A DNA stretch of 64,000 nucleotides from Gillisia limnaea DSM 15749 (GTDB lineage Bacteria; Bacteroidota; Bacteroidia; Flavobacteriales; Flavobacteriaceae), in assembly GCF_000243235.1 (NCBI RefSeq), contig NZ_JH594606.1, positions 3,042,255 to 3,106,254 of the forward strand. Direction: 5' to 3'. The position numbers and the translations under genes were made by a program. Position 1 is the stretch's first letter. Every line of letters begins with the position of its first letter. Below the pieces are notes generated by a model, which was given only the letters and a program-made list of their open reading frames with translations, was not told the origin of the DNA and searched no databases. Below, in pieces: positions 38,178-47,137 of this stretch.

Positions 38178-38242
38178 TCCCGCTGAAGACTTAAGTTTTT
38201 AGACTGAAAGTTTCTTATTCAGTGAATATTTTGGCTATAAAA

Positions 38243-38287
38243 AAAAGTTAGGATCGAAGTTATTTTCTTCGATCCTGACTTTTTTAT
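38243..38287. terminator. Bidirectional terminator between hemL and the thioesterase pseudogene
   Basis: Stem AGGATCGAAG/CTTCGATCCT with a 7-base loop, flanked by A-rich and T-rich sides (AAAAAAGT...ACTTTTTT). It can end transcription from both converging genes. Confidence 0.88.
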
Positions 38288-38337
38288 TTTATGTGATTTT
38301 TATTTGATTGAAATTGGACTATCCCCGGGACCATTTT

Positions 38338-38742
38338 TTACGTATAAAACACCCGGACCATCTCCTCTGAAATTTTTACCGGCTTTTTGCTTTTATAATC
38401 CATCAAACACCAGGTGGATTTTGCCTTTATAATAATTTTCCTGGTTTTCTTGCTTAAAATAGTTACCAGGCGCTGTGAGGTAACATGAGTGTGTTCCCCA
38501 ACTTAGGTTTGCAATAATAATTCATCATCTAAAAATGCCTGTCCTTTATAATCGATCTCGTGGCGTATCACCACCCAGAAATAATTTTCCCTGATTTCGT
38601 CACCTGCGCGTGCGTTCCAGTGTGCTTTTGCAACATCTTCCATCCATTGCACATACCGCACATTGTTTACATGCTGTAGTTCATCAAGATCTGCTTCTGA
38701 AACCTTTATTGTTTGTTGAAAAATTTCCGGGGTGAGGCTCAT
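38338..38742 (-). pseudogene. Acyl-CoA thioesterase (4HBT hotdog) interrupted by an in-frame stop
   Basis: From ATG 38742 the frame reads QTIKVSEADLDELQHVNNVR and YVQWMEDVAKAHW, a 4HBT start with the DxxxHVNN catalytic-type motif. It then meets TAA at 38505-38503 after DDELLLQT. The same frame continues without another stop for 54 codons (VGEHTHVTSQRLVTILSKK, AKSTWCLMDYKSKKPVKISE) to a TAA at 38340. The full reading is 134 codons, the usual 4HBT length, so a single nonsense change has cut the gene. Its start overlaps the cyclotransferase stop by 4 bases. Confidence 0.85.
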
Positions 38743-39791
38743 TTTTTTATAATTTCAACTTCAAATAATTTATCCCAGTTCTTTCCGGTCACATAGATTT
38801 TTTTGTTGTTAGGGTTATATGCGATTCCGTTTAAAACATCCAGGTCAGGATGTTGTGTCACCTTGTCGCGAAGCCCCTTAAAATTGATAAGGCCTTCTAT
38901 TGCTCCATTTTTGGGGTTAATAATTGCCACTCCGTCTTTTTGATAAGTGTTTGCATAGATTTTTCCCTCTATCCATTCCAGTTCATTTAATTGAGTGGAT
39001 ATTGAACGGTGCGTAGTGGGTTGGATAAAACTTTCTTCTGCTAAAGTAGTGCCATTTAAAATCCATATTTTTTCGGTTCCATCGCTTTTATAAAACTTCT
39101 CTCCATCATTGGTTAGTCCCCAGCCTTCTTTACTTTGATTGTATTTAAAACTCGTAATTTGGTTCAAATCAGCAATATCATAGATCAAACCTTCACCTTC
39201 ATTCCAGGTAAGTTGGTAGATCTTATCGTTCAAAATAGAAATACCTTCTCCAAAATATCTGTCGGCCAGATCGACCTTTTTCAGGATTTCCCCGGTTTCA
39301 AAATTGGTCTTTCGCAACGATGAATTCCCGTATTGTCCGGTGCTTTCATATAAAGTGTCCTTATAAAATTCTAAACCCTGTGTATAGGCATTTTGGTCAT
39401 GGGGATAGGTATTGATTATTTTATAGGTATAAATTTCCGGCGGGTTATTGTTAAAAACCTTTAAAGAGATCTGTATACTGTCTGTTTTTCCTTCGGAATA
39501 AACCAAAGCCTGAATATTTTGATTCCCGAGTTTCTGATCTTTTAACTGAAGGCTGGCAGAAGTTTTATCTGATTTTTCCAGCAAATGATCTTCAAAATAA
39601 AATTGAACAGAATCGATTTCCCTGTTTTTTGGATTTTTTACAGCCACTTCCAGGGTCTCACCAAGTTGAAATTCGGCATTAGAATCTATAAGACTCAAAG
39701 AAAAATCACTGATTTTTTTTCCGGAATTACTTCCGCAGGAAATCAGGGTGAGGCTTAAAAGAAACAGTAACAGGAGGTTAAGATTTTTCAT
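38739..39791 (-). CDS. Glutaminyl-peptide cyclotransferase (lipoprotein)
   Basis: 350 residues. Lipoprotein signal LLLFLLSLTLISC. An Ig-like N-terminal part to about residue 110 is followed by the glutamine cyclotransferase propeller: YPHDQNAYTQGLEFYKDTLY, ESTGQYGNSSLRK, GEGISILNDKIYQLTWNEGE, GWGLTNDGEKFYKSDGT, ELEWIEGKIYANTYQ. It converts N-terminal Gln to pyroglutamate on exported proteins. Followed, with a 4-base overlap, by the thioesterase pseudogene. Confidence 0.92.
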   Translation of the reverse strand: MKNLNLLLLFLLSLTLISCGSNSGKKISDFSLSLIDSNAEFQLGETLEVAVKNPKNREIDSVQFYFEDHLLEKSDKTSASLQLKDQKLGNQNIQALVYSEGKTDSIQISLKVFNNNPPEIYTYKIINTYPHDQNAYTQGLEFYKDTLYESTGQYGNSSLRKTNFETGEILKKVDLADRYFGEGISILNDKIYQLTWNEGEGLIYDIADLNQITSFKYNQSKEGWGLTNDGEKFYKSDGTEKIWILNGTTLAEESFIQPTTHRSISTQLNELEWIEGKIYANTYQKDGVAIINPKNGAIEGLINFKGLRDKVTQHPDLDVLNGIAYNPNNKKIYVTGKNWDKLFEVEIIKK

Positions 39792-39867
39792 GAAAATGTG
39801 AGTATTTACTAAGGGCTAAATTAATTAAATCAATCTAAAAAATGCTTGTAAAATGTATCAAAGATTG

Positions 39868-39875
39868 TATATTTG
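39868..39875 (+). promoter_or_regulatory. Promoter (-7 box) of the SRP RNA
   Basis: TATATTTG is an exact TAnnTTTG box; a TTG at 39846-39848 lies 19 bases upstream as the -33 element. Transcription would start at about 39880, exactly where the RNA's closing stem begins. Confidence 0.7.
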
Positions 39876-39879
39876 CCCC

Positions 39880-39973
39880 GGCAAGTCCCACACAACCAGC
39901 TCCTGCTGAATCCCCCAGGGCGGGAACGCAGCAAGGGTAAGTGGTCGTAGCGGTGTGATGTGGGTCGCTTGCC
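39880..39973 (+). ncRNA. ffs: Small SRP RNA (4.5S)
   Basis: The core GCTGAATCCCCCAGGGCGGG and AACGCAGCAAGGGTAAG is the conserved SRP domain IV loop region bound by Ffh. The ends pair: GGCAAG (39880-39885) with CTTGCC (39968-39973), and CCCACAC near the start with GTGTGATGTGGG near the end. A T6 run follows for termination. Length about 94 nt suits the bacterial small type without an Alu domain. It precedes the SDR gene on the same strand. Confidence 0.93.
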
Positions 39974-40018
39974 ATTTTTTGTATCTGATATTTAATTTTT
40001 ATCGCATCTTTGTGATCT

Positions 40019-40837
40019 ATGAAAACAGATACTTCTTCAAAAGTTGTCCTTATCACAGGTGGTTCTTCAGGAATTGGAAAATCCGTAGGTGAATTTCTAA
40101 AAAGCAAAAATTTTATTGTTTACGGTACCAGCAGAAATCCTGGTAAGATCGTTAATTTTCCTTTTTCTCTTGTAGCTCTTGATGTTACCAGGAAAGAGAC
40201 TATTACTTCTGCAATTTCAGAAATTATTAAAAAGGAGGGACGTATAGATGTTCTAATCAATAATGCGGGAATTGGGATTACGGGTCCTATTGAGGAAACT
40301 CCGGAAGAGGAGATCAAAAAAGCCTTTGACACCAATTATTTTGGCCCTTTAAATGTTATAAAAGCAGTTTTGCCACATATGCGAAAGCAGGGGGAAGGAC
40401 TTGTCATCAATATTACTTCCATTGCAGGATATATGGGATTGCCTTACCGCGGAATATATTCTGCCACCAAAGGTGCTTTGGAATTAACAACGGAAGCATT
40501 CAGGATGGAACTAAAAGACTTTAATATAAAAATGACCAATGTTGCGCCGGGAGATTTTGCAACTAATATTGCTGCCGGAAGATATCATGCACCGGTTCTG
40601 GAAACTTCACCTTATAAAAAGGCTTACAGCAATACACTGGATTTGATGAACCAACACGTTGCATCCGGAAAAGATCCTCAAGTTATGGCGAATGCGATTT
40701 ATAAAATCATTCATACAAAAGATCCCAGAGGGCATTATAAAGTAGGGGAACCTTTGCAAAAATTTTCCATTGCACTCAAGCGTATTTTACCGGATAAAGT
40801 ATATGAGAAAATGCTGCTTAAACATTATAAATTGTAA
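40019..40837 (+). CDS. SDR family oxidoreductase
   Basis: 272 residues. Classical short-chain dehydrogenase: cofactor loop TGGSSGIGKSV at residue 14, YGTSRNP, NNAGIG, catalytic NITSIAG and YSATKGALE (Tyr and Lys). The ITGGSSGIGK/TSRNP pattern suggests NADP preference. Substrate unknown. It starts 46 bases after the SRP RNA. Confidence 0.92.
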   Translation: MKTDTSSKVVLITGGSSGIGKSVGEFLKSKNFIVYGTSRNPGKIVNFPFSLVALDVTRKETITSAISEIIKKEGRIDVLINNAGIGITGPIEETPEEEIKKAFDTNYFGPLNVIKAVLPHMRKQGEGLVINITSIAGYMGLPYRGIYSATKGALELTTEAFRMELKDFNIKMTNVAPGDFATNIAAGRYHAPVLETSPYKKAYSNTLDLMNQHVASGKDPQVMANAIYKIIHTKDPRGHYKVGEPLQKFSIALKRILPDKVYEKMLLKHYKL

Positions 40838-40910
40838 TTTCGCGAAAAATAGCTTTCCTGTTATTTTGGGAACTGCTTAATATAAAAGTAAAACCATTAA
40901 ATACATACCT

Positions 40911-41564
40911 ATGAAATTTTTTATTGATACAGCAAATCTTGACCAAATAAAGGAAGCCCAGGAACTTGGAGTTCTTGATGGGGTTACTACAAACCCTTCT
41001 CTTATGGCCAAGGAAGGGATTACTGGAAGGGAAAATATCATCAATCATTACAAAAAAATATGTGAGATCGTAGATGGAGATGTGAGCGCAGAGGTAATCG
41101 CTACAGATTTTGACGGGATTGTGAAAGAAGGAGAAGAACTTGCAAAATTGCATAAACAAATAGTTGTAAAAGTTCCAATGATAAAAGAAGGGATTAAGGC
41201 TATTAAATATTTTAGCGATAAAGGGATCCGTACCAACTGTACGCTGGTTTTTTCTGCAGGACAGGCATTACTGGCTGCAAAAGCAGGAGCTACCTATGTT
41301 TCTCCTTTTATAGGAAGATTGGATGATATTTCAACAGACGGTTTAAACCTTATTGCAGACATTCGGTTGATCTATGATAATTATGGATTTGAAACCCAGA
41401 TTCTTGCGGCTTCAGTAAGACACAGTATGCATATCCTGGAGTGTGCAAAAATTGGTGCCGATGTAATGACGGGCCCGCTTTCTTCTATTGAAGGTCTTTT
41501 AAATCACCCGCTAACCGATAGTGGACTCGCAAAATTCCTTGCAGATTATAATAAAGGGAACTAA
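40911..41564 (+). CDS. Transaldolase-like fructose-6-phosphate aldolase family (TalC/FSA type)
   Basis: 217 residues, the short transaldolase form. [20 protein letters not shown] and [15 protein letters not shown] open the barrel; the Schiff-base lysine is in [13 protein letters not shown] near residue 87; later [14 protein letters not shown] and [14 protein letters not shown]. Could be a transaldolase in the pentose phosphate pathway or an FSA; short-form members vary. Followed by a strong terminator. Confidence 0.93.
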   Translation: MKFFIDTANLDQIKEAQELGVLDGVTTNPSLMAKEGITGRENIINHYKKICEIVDGDVSAEVIATDFDGIVKEGEELAKLHKQIVVKVPMIKEGIKAIKYFSDKGIRTNCTLVFSAGQALLAAKAGATYVSPFIGRLDDISTDGLNLIADIRLIYDNYGFETQILAASVRHSMHILECAKIGADVMTGPLSSIEGLLNHPLTDSGLAKFLADYNKGN

Positions 41565-41580
41565 AAACTCAGTATCCTTA

Positions 41581-41625
41581 AAAACACAACCCCCGAAAAT
41601 ATATTTCGGGGGTTGTGTTTTTTTA
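41581..41625 (+). terminator. Terminator after the transaldolase gene
   Basis: Long perfect stem with AACACAACCCCCGAAA on one side and TTTCGGGGGTTGTGTT on the other, then T5. With A on the other side it also serves the leftward gene. Confidence 0.92.
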
Positions 41626-41635
41626 ATTTATAATG

Positions 41636-43066
41636 TTACCTATTCCTTTGGCTTATAAATTCAAGGATGATGGTTTCCAGATCGGGTGCGTTCAATTGAA
41701 CGTCCCCTTTAATTATTTCACCGGAAGCATTCATAAAGATCATTTTATTTAAATAATTTTTCAATAAACTCTCTTTCACTCTCACCGTATCGAGTTTATA
41801 TTCAAATTCCGGTTCATAAGAATTATTTTTAGTCACCCTTTTCCAAATTTCGTTTTGACCCTTATCTACATTGACACCTATAAAATTGATTTCCGGATAT
41901 TTAAATCTAAGATCTGTAATGAGCTTATGCGCCAATTTGTGATGTACTTGCTCTTTGATAGACCAATGGAAGGTAATTATAGGTTTTTTGGAAATATTTT
42001 TTAATTGCACGGTTTCCCCATTCGTGTGGACTAATTTTAACTCTCCAATCTTATTCCCAGGAAGTAAACTTCCTTGGATATCTGCCATCTGTTTTAAATC
42101 TGGCAGAGCATTTCCTTCATAGTTTATTTCTTCAATCAGTTTTAAAATGGATTCGATTTCCTCCAGGTTATTAGAAAAAATTATTCCCTGAGCAGCAAGC
42201 TTTTCAAGAAAAGGATTTTTAATATTTTTATTCTGAATTAGGGAATCCGTTATTAAAATCCTTCTTTTGATGTTTTCAACGCTCATTAGGTTTGAGCAGG
42301 AGTCCCGCGAAATGTTATTTTCATTGCAGTATTCCACAGATATGGTTCTTACATAATCGTCAATTAGGTTTAAGTACACGTAGTAATCCTGAAACTGTTC
42401 ATCATTAAAATTGATGTTCTCCCTATAATCATGAAAATCACCTGGAATCTTATCAATATATTCTCTTTGGTATTTATGGATTAAAAGGGCATATCGTTCT
42501 CTTAAGTCGTAATACTCGTAATCGATACTGGTTTTTGCCAGTTGATAGAATTCCTCTGATAAATCTTTTTTCTGATTTAATTGATCCAGTTCTTGAAGTC
42601 GTACTTCTCTTATAGAATCTGTCTTCTGTGCAAATTCTATAGGTTCTACTTTATAATAGGAAAGAATGAGATCGTTATTTTTCTGATTTAAAAGATAAAT
42701 ATTAGTGATAAAATTACTTTTATACGCACCTTTCCCACTAAAATTTATAGATTCATCAAATGCCAAAGTATTTACCCAAATCAAAGCGCTATCACCCGGT
42801 TCCAGGTACATCACTTGATTTTCGGGAGGATGCCGGAAAACATACAATCCAGGTTCTATATTTTTAAGACTTCCGCTAAACCTGTTATTTTCATTTAAAT
42901 AAAGGGTGTCAAGGTCTTTATCGTTTTTAGAGATAATAACATATTCACTGCCTGGATTGACAACTTGTCCTCCTATGTAGACATCGTCCAGGCTATTTGT
43001 TTCCTTTTTACAGGAAAGAAATGTGAGAATCGCTAAAAATACTATAAGAGGTGATTTTATATTCAT
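41636..43066 (-). CDS. Thioredoxin-fold lipoprotein without the redox cysteines
   Basis: 476 residues from ATG 43066, with lipoprotein signal IVFLAILTFLSC. About 330 residues of helical and beta sequence of the DUF4369/TlpA-associated kind follow (IGGQVVNPGSEYVIIS, YVFRHPPENQVMYLEPGDSA). The C-terminus from about residue 340 looks like a TlpA/ResA thioredoxin domain (GNKIGELKLVHTNGETVQLK, PIITFHWSIKEQ, INFIGVNVDKGQ), but FHWSIKE replaces the expected WCxxC. It is therefore probably not an oxidoreductase. Terminator at 41581 serves both converging genes. Confidence 0.75.
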   Translation of the reverse strand: MNIKSPLIVFLAILTFLSCKKETNSLDDVYIGGQVVNPGSEYVIISKNDKDLDTLYLNENNRFSGSLKNIEPGLYVFRHPPENQVMYLEPGDSALIWVNTLAFDESINFSGKGAYKSNFITNIYLLNQKNNDLILSYYKVEPIEFAQKTDSIREVRLQELDQLNQKKDLSEEFYQLAKTSIDYEYYDLRERYALLIHKYQREYIDKIPGDFHDYRENINFNDEQFQDYYVYLNLIDDYVRTISVEYCNENNISRDSCSNLMSVENIKRRILITDSLIQNKNIKNPFLEKLAAQGIIFSNNLEEIESILKLIEEINYEGNALPDLKQMADIQGSLLPGNKIGELKLVHTNGETVQLKNISKKPIITFHWSIKEQVHHKLAHKLITDLRFKYPEINFIGVNVDKGQNEIWKRVTKNNSYEPEFEYKLDTVRVKESLLKNYLNKMIFMNASGEIIKGDVQLNAPDLETIILEFISQRNR

Positions 43067-43211
43067 AATATGTTTTAAGAACAAGTGGGATTGATCCTAA
43101 ACTTCAGGGTATTTGTTGCAAATGTAATTTTTGCCTGTCCCGAGCGATGTTAACTACACGTTAAAAGGGTTATTTAAAACGTTAATCTTTTATCAAGTGA
43201 GCAATATTAGC

Positions 43212-43219
43212 TACTTTTG
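43212..43219 (+). promoter_or_regulatory. -7 box of the ABC-F gene
   Basis: TACTTTTG matches TAnnTTTG; TTTA at 43189-43192 is 19 bases upstream as a weak -33. The ATG is 30 bases downstream. Confidence 0.55.
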
Positions 43220-43243
43220 CAAAAATTTATTAGTAGAAAATAA

Positions 43244-44881
<1,638 letters not shown>

Positions 44882-44888
44882 TTCAAAT

Positions 44889-44961
44889 CATCCAATAATT
44901 TCAATAAAAAAGCGGGAATTCCAGTTAGGAACTCCCGCTTTTTAGTTGAAATTATTGGATG
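44889..44961. terminator. Nested palindrome / bidirectional terminator
   Basis: Inner hairpin AAAAAGCGGGA...TCCCGCTTTTT is a good intrinsic terminator for both converging genes. Outside it, CATCCAATAATTTCAA (44889-44904) and TTGAAATTATTGGATG (44946-44961) are a perfect 16-bp inverted repeat, so nearly the whole 73 bp can fold into a single long stem. Ordinary terminators rarely need the outer arms. Confidence 0.85.
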
Positions 44962-44981
44962 TTAATTGATTAAGAACTTTG

Positions 44982-45182
44982 TTAAAGGCCTTTGTTATAT
45001 TTCCAGAGATCATATAAGCCAAAGGCTATAAATCCTATTGCAAGGATGAGTCCAAGGGTGTCATCCTGAAAATTATTTTCGGAAAGAACATATAGCCTGT
45101 AGCTTCCATAGATCAAAAAAAGAAATCCTAATACCAGGTTCCATATATTCTTTTTCTTTGGGACTTCGTTTCTATTCTCCAT
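44982..45182 (-). CDS. Small two-helix membrane protein
   Basis: 66 residues with two hydrophobic helices (IWNLVLGFLFLIYGSYRLYV and LILAIGFIAFGLYDLW) and a basic N-terminus. The start overlaps the DUF2007 gene end by 11 bases, so translational coupling is likely. No family recognised. Confidence 0.75.
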   Translation of the reverse strand: MENRNEVPKKKNIWNLVLGFLFLIYGSYRLYVLSENNFQDDTLGLILAIGFIAFGLYDLWKYNKGL

Positions 45183-45420
45183 CTACATAGTCTTCTGGAA
45201 AGGTTGTTTTGGATATTTTTAAAGCTTCGTCAAAATGCGATTTCATTGCGAATAACTGAACCTGTCCGGGCAAACCTCCACCAAAACCTGCTCTTAACCC
45301 GGAGTCGAAATCATTTCTAACCCTGGATGCAATCCCTGCTTTTTCAAAAAGTTCCTGCAGGTATTGAACATTTGTATCAGAGCCCGTATAAACCCGTTCG
45401 TAACTATCGTCTGTACTCAT
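45172..45420 (-). CDS. DUF2007 family putative signalling protein
   Basis: 82 residues. YERVYTGSDTNVQYLQELFE and GIASRVRNDFDSG, then GLPGQVQLFAM match the small DUF2007 fold, which is thought to bind proteins in signalling. No membrane segment. Overlaps the following membrane protein gene. Confidence 0.85.
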   Translation of the reverse strand: MSTDDSYERVYTGSDTNVQYLQELFEKAGIASRVRNDFDSGLRAGFGGGLPGQVQLFAMKSHFDEALKISKTTFPEDYVDGE

Positions 45421-45492
45421 AATTCTTGATTTTCGAACTAAGATACACAGAACAAAATAAATCGGTATGCCTTTTTAAAAGAGTTTAACGCA

Positions 45493-46221
45493 TCAGGCGT
45501 TATAAAATCTACTTCTCCAAATGGCAGAACTAAAATTCTTCCCCATTTTGACTCCGTAAAATATTGAAATTCCCCCAACCCATTTAATCATGAAGAAGAA
45601 GACCATAAAAAATTCGGAGGTGGTTTGCTGCTTGGAAAATAATCCTTCGGGTACCATAGCGGTTAATATCAGGCTTATAAAAATTACAGCCACAATGAAA
45701 TTTTCCAGGTTTTTGAATGGCCACATCATTACTTTCCTTAATGGATGTAAATCCGTACCCCAGGAATGTATAAGATAATAATATTGATTTCCTATAGGAG
45801 CAAACAGTAAGGGGTCATCTGCATTCTTTAATTTAAACACTTTGGCTGGAGCCATGATCTTAAAACCCTTCAGGCTTGTGTTATGGATTTTTTCAAAATG
45901 TTTTATTTTTGAGATCGCTTCATAAGGTAATTCCCCTTTAAAGATGGCGCTACTCAAAAATCGAAGGCGGTAGTCAATACAAATGCGTTCTATGTCTGAA
46001 AGGTGATAAATGTTAACTCCTTCCAGGAGATTAAAATCAAAATTATTGGACTCCTCAACTTCGGAATCATCGTTGAGGCTATCCAAAATTACACGATCCT
46101 TTTGGCTTTCCTCTTCAAAAATTCTCCAGACTTGTTCCATTAAATTTTCCTGGGAAATTCTTTTGTTTCTATAATTTAGAATTTTTTCGGGAATGTGAGT
46201 TCTTTTTATTTTCATCTTCAT
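45493..46221 (-). CDS. Hypothetical membrane protein
   Basis: 242 residues, unrecognised. The first 150 residues are soluble with an acidic stretch (LDSLNDDSEVEESNNFDFNL). Two membrane helices follow near 175-193 (FIVAVIFISLILTAMV) and 205-225. The sequence FKIMAPAKVFKLKNADDPLLFA suggests a folded domain. The gene is isolated, with terminator-free spacers on either side. Confidence 0.75.
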   Translation of the reverse strand: MKMKIKRTHIPEKILNYRNKRISQENLMEQVWRIFEEESQKDRVILDSLNDDSEVEESNNFDFNLLEGVNIYHLSDIERICIDYRLRFLSSAIFKGELPYEAISKIKHFEKIHNTSLKGFKIMAPAKVFKLKNADDPLLFAPIGNQYYYLIHSWGTDLHPLRKVMMWPFKNLENFIVAVIFISLILTAMVPEGLFSKQQTTSEFFMVFFFMIKWVGGISIFYGVKMGKNFSSAIWRSRFYNA

Positions 46222-46410
46222 CGACTTAACCTGATACTAATTTAAACAATTGATCCTTAACGAACAACGCTTTACTAAAAATAAGATTTCAAGCTCTAAT
46301 TTACTTTTTGATTCCTAAAACGTATGTTAATTTCATATTAATTCTACTAAAATTAAGAACCGTCCAAGTCATTACTACGTTAATTTGATTGTAATAAAAA
46401 AAAACAAATT

Positions 46411-46983
46411 ATGAAAAAGTTGAAATTTTTTGCAATGGCTTTTTTTACAGCCACTTTCTTAATGAGCGGATCACTTACTGCTCAAAACATGAAAAAAGAT
46501 ACTAAAATGGTAGGTGGTGCAGAAATGTACCCAAGCAAGAACATCATTGAAAACGCTGTAAACTCCAAAAATCACACAACGCTTGTTGCTGCCGTAACCG
46601 CTGCAGAATTGGTTGAGGTTTTACAGGGGGAAGGGCCTTTTACCGTTTTTGCTCCTACAAACGCAGCTTTCGAAAAACTGCCTGCCGGAACTGTAGAGAC
46701 TTTATTGAAACCTGAAAACAAAGAAGCCTTACAAGGGGTGTTGACGTACCACGTTATTGCCGGTGACTTTAAAGCTGCTGATGTTCTTGCCGCCATTAAA
46801 AGCGGAAATGGGACAGCGACTTTTAAAACTGTTAATGGTGTTGAGTTGAGTGCAATGTTAGATGGTGGCAATGTTAAGTTGAAGGATGCTGCTGGAAACG
46901 TAGCAACTGTTACTATAGCTGATGTAAACCAGTCTAATGGAGTAATTCACGTTATCGATACAGTGCTTTTGCCAGGGAAATAG
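46411..46983 (+). CDS. Secreted fasciclin domain protein
   Basis: 190 residues. Signal peptide (FFAMAFFTATFLMSGSLTAQ) and one FAS1 domain: IENAVNSKNHTTLVAAVTAA, GPFTVFAPTNAAFEKLPAGT, LTYHVIAGDFKAADVL, the final NGVIHVIDTVLLPGK. Adhesion-type domain, presumably exported to the surface or matrix; the binding partner is unknown. Codon use around 46600-46950 is more GC-rich than its surroundings, typical of a highly expressed gene. Confidence 0.93.
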   Translation: MKKLKFFAMAFFTATFLMSGSLTAQNMKKDTKMVGGAEMYPSKNIIENAVNSKNHTTLVAAVTAAELVEVLQGEGPFTVFAPTNAAFEKLPAGTVETLLKPENKEALQGVLTYHVIAGDFKAADVLAAIKSGNGTATFKTVNGVELSAMLDGGNVKLKDAAGNVATVTIADVNQSNGVIHVIDTVLLPGK

Positions 46984-47017
46984 ATTTTTATCTTTTCCAG
47001 ATAAATTTATAGAATCT

Positions 47018-47055
47018 AAAAAGTCCTTTTCGGAATTTCCAAAAAGGACTTTTTT
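47018..47055. terminator. Terminator between fasciclin gene and pheT
   Basis: AAAAAGTCCTTTT and AAAAGGACTTTTTT flank a short loop. It can serve the fasciclin gene and, on the other strand, pheT. Confidence 0.85.
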
Positions 47056-47137
47056 ATTAAAAACGTGAATTTTTGGATATTCTTTTCTTTTACATACTTA
47101 ATAAGTTGTTCAGGTTAATTGAATTATTTAAAATCTA

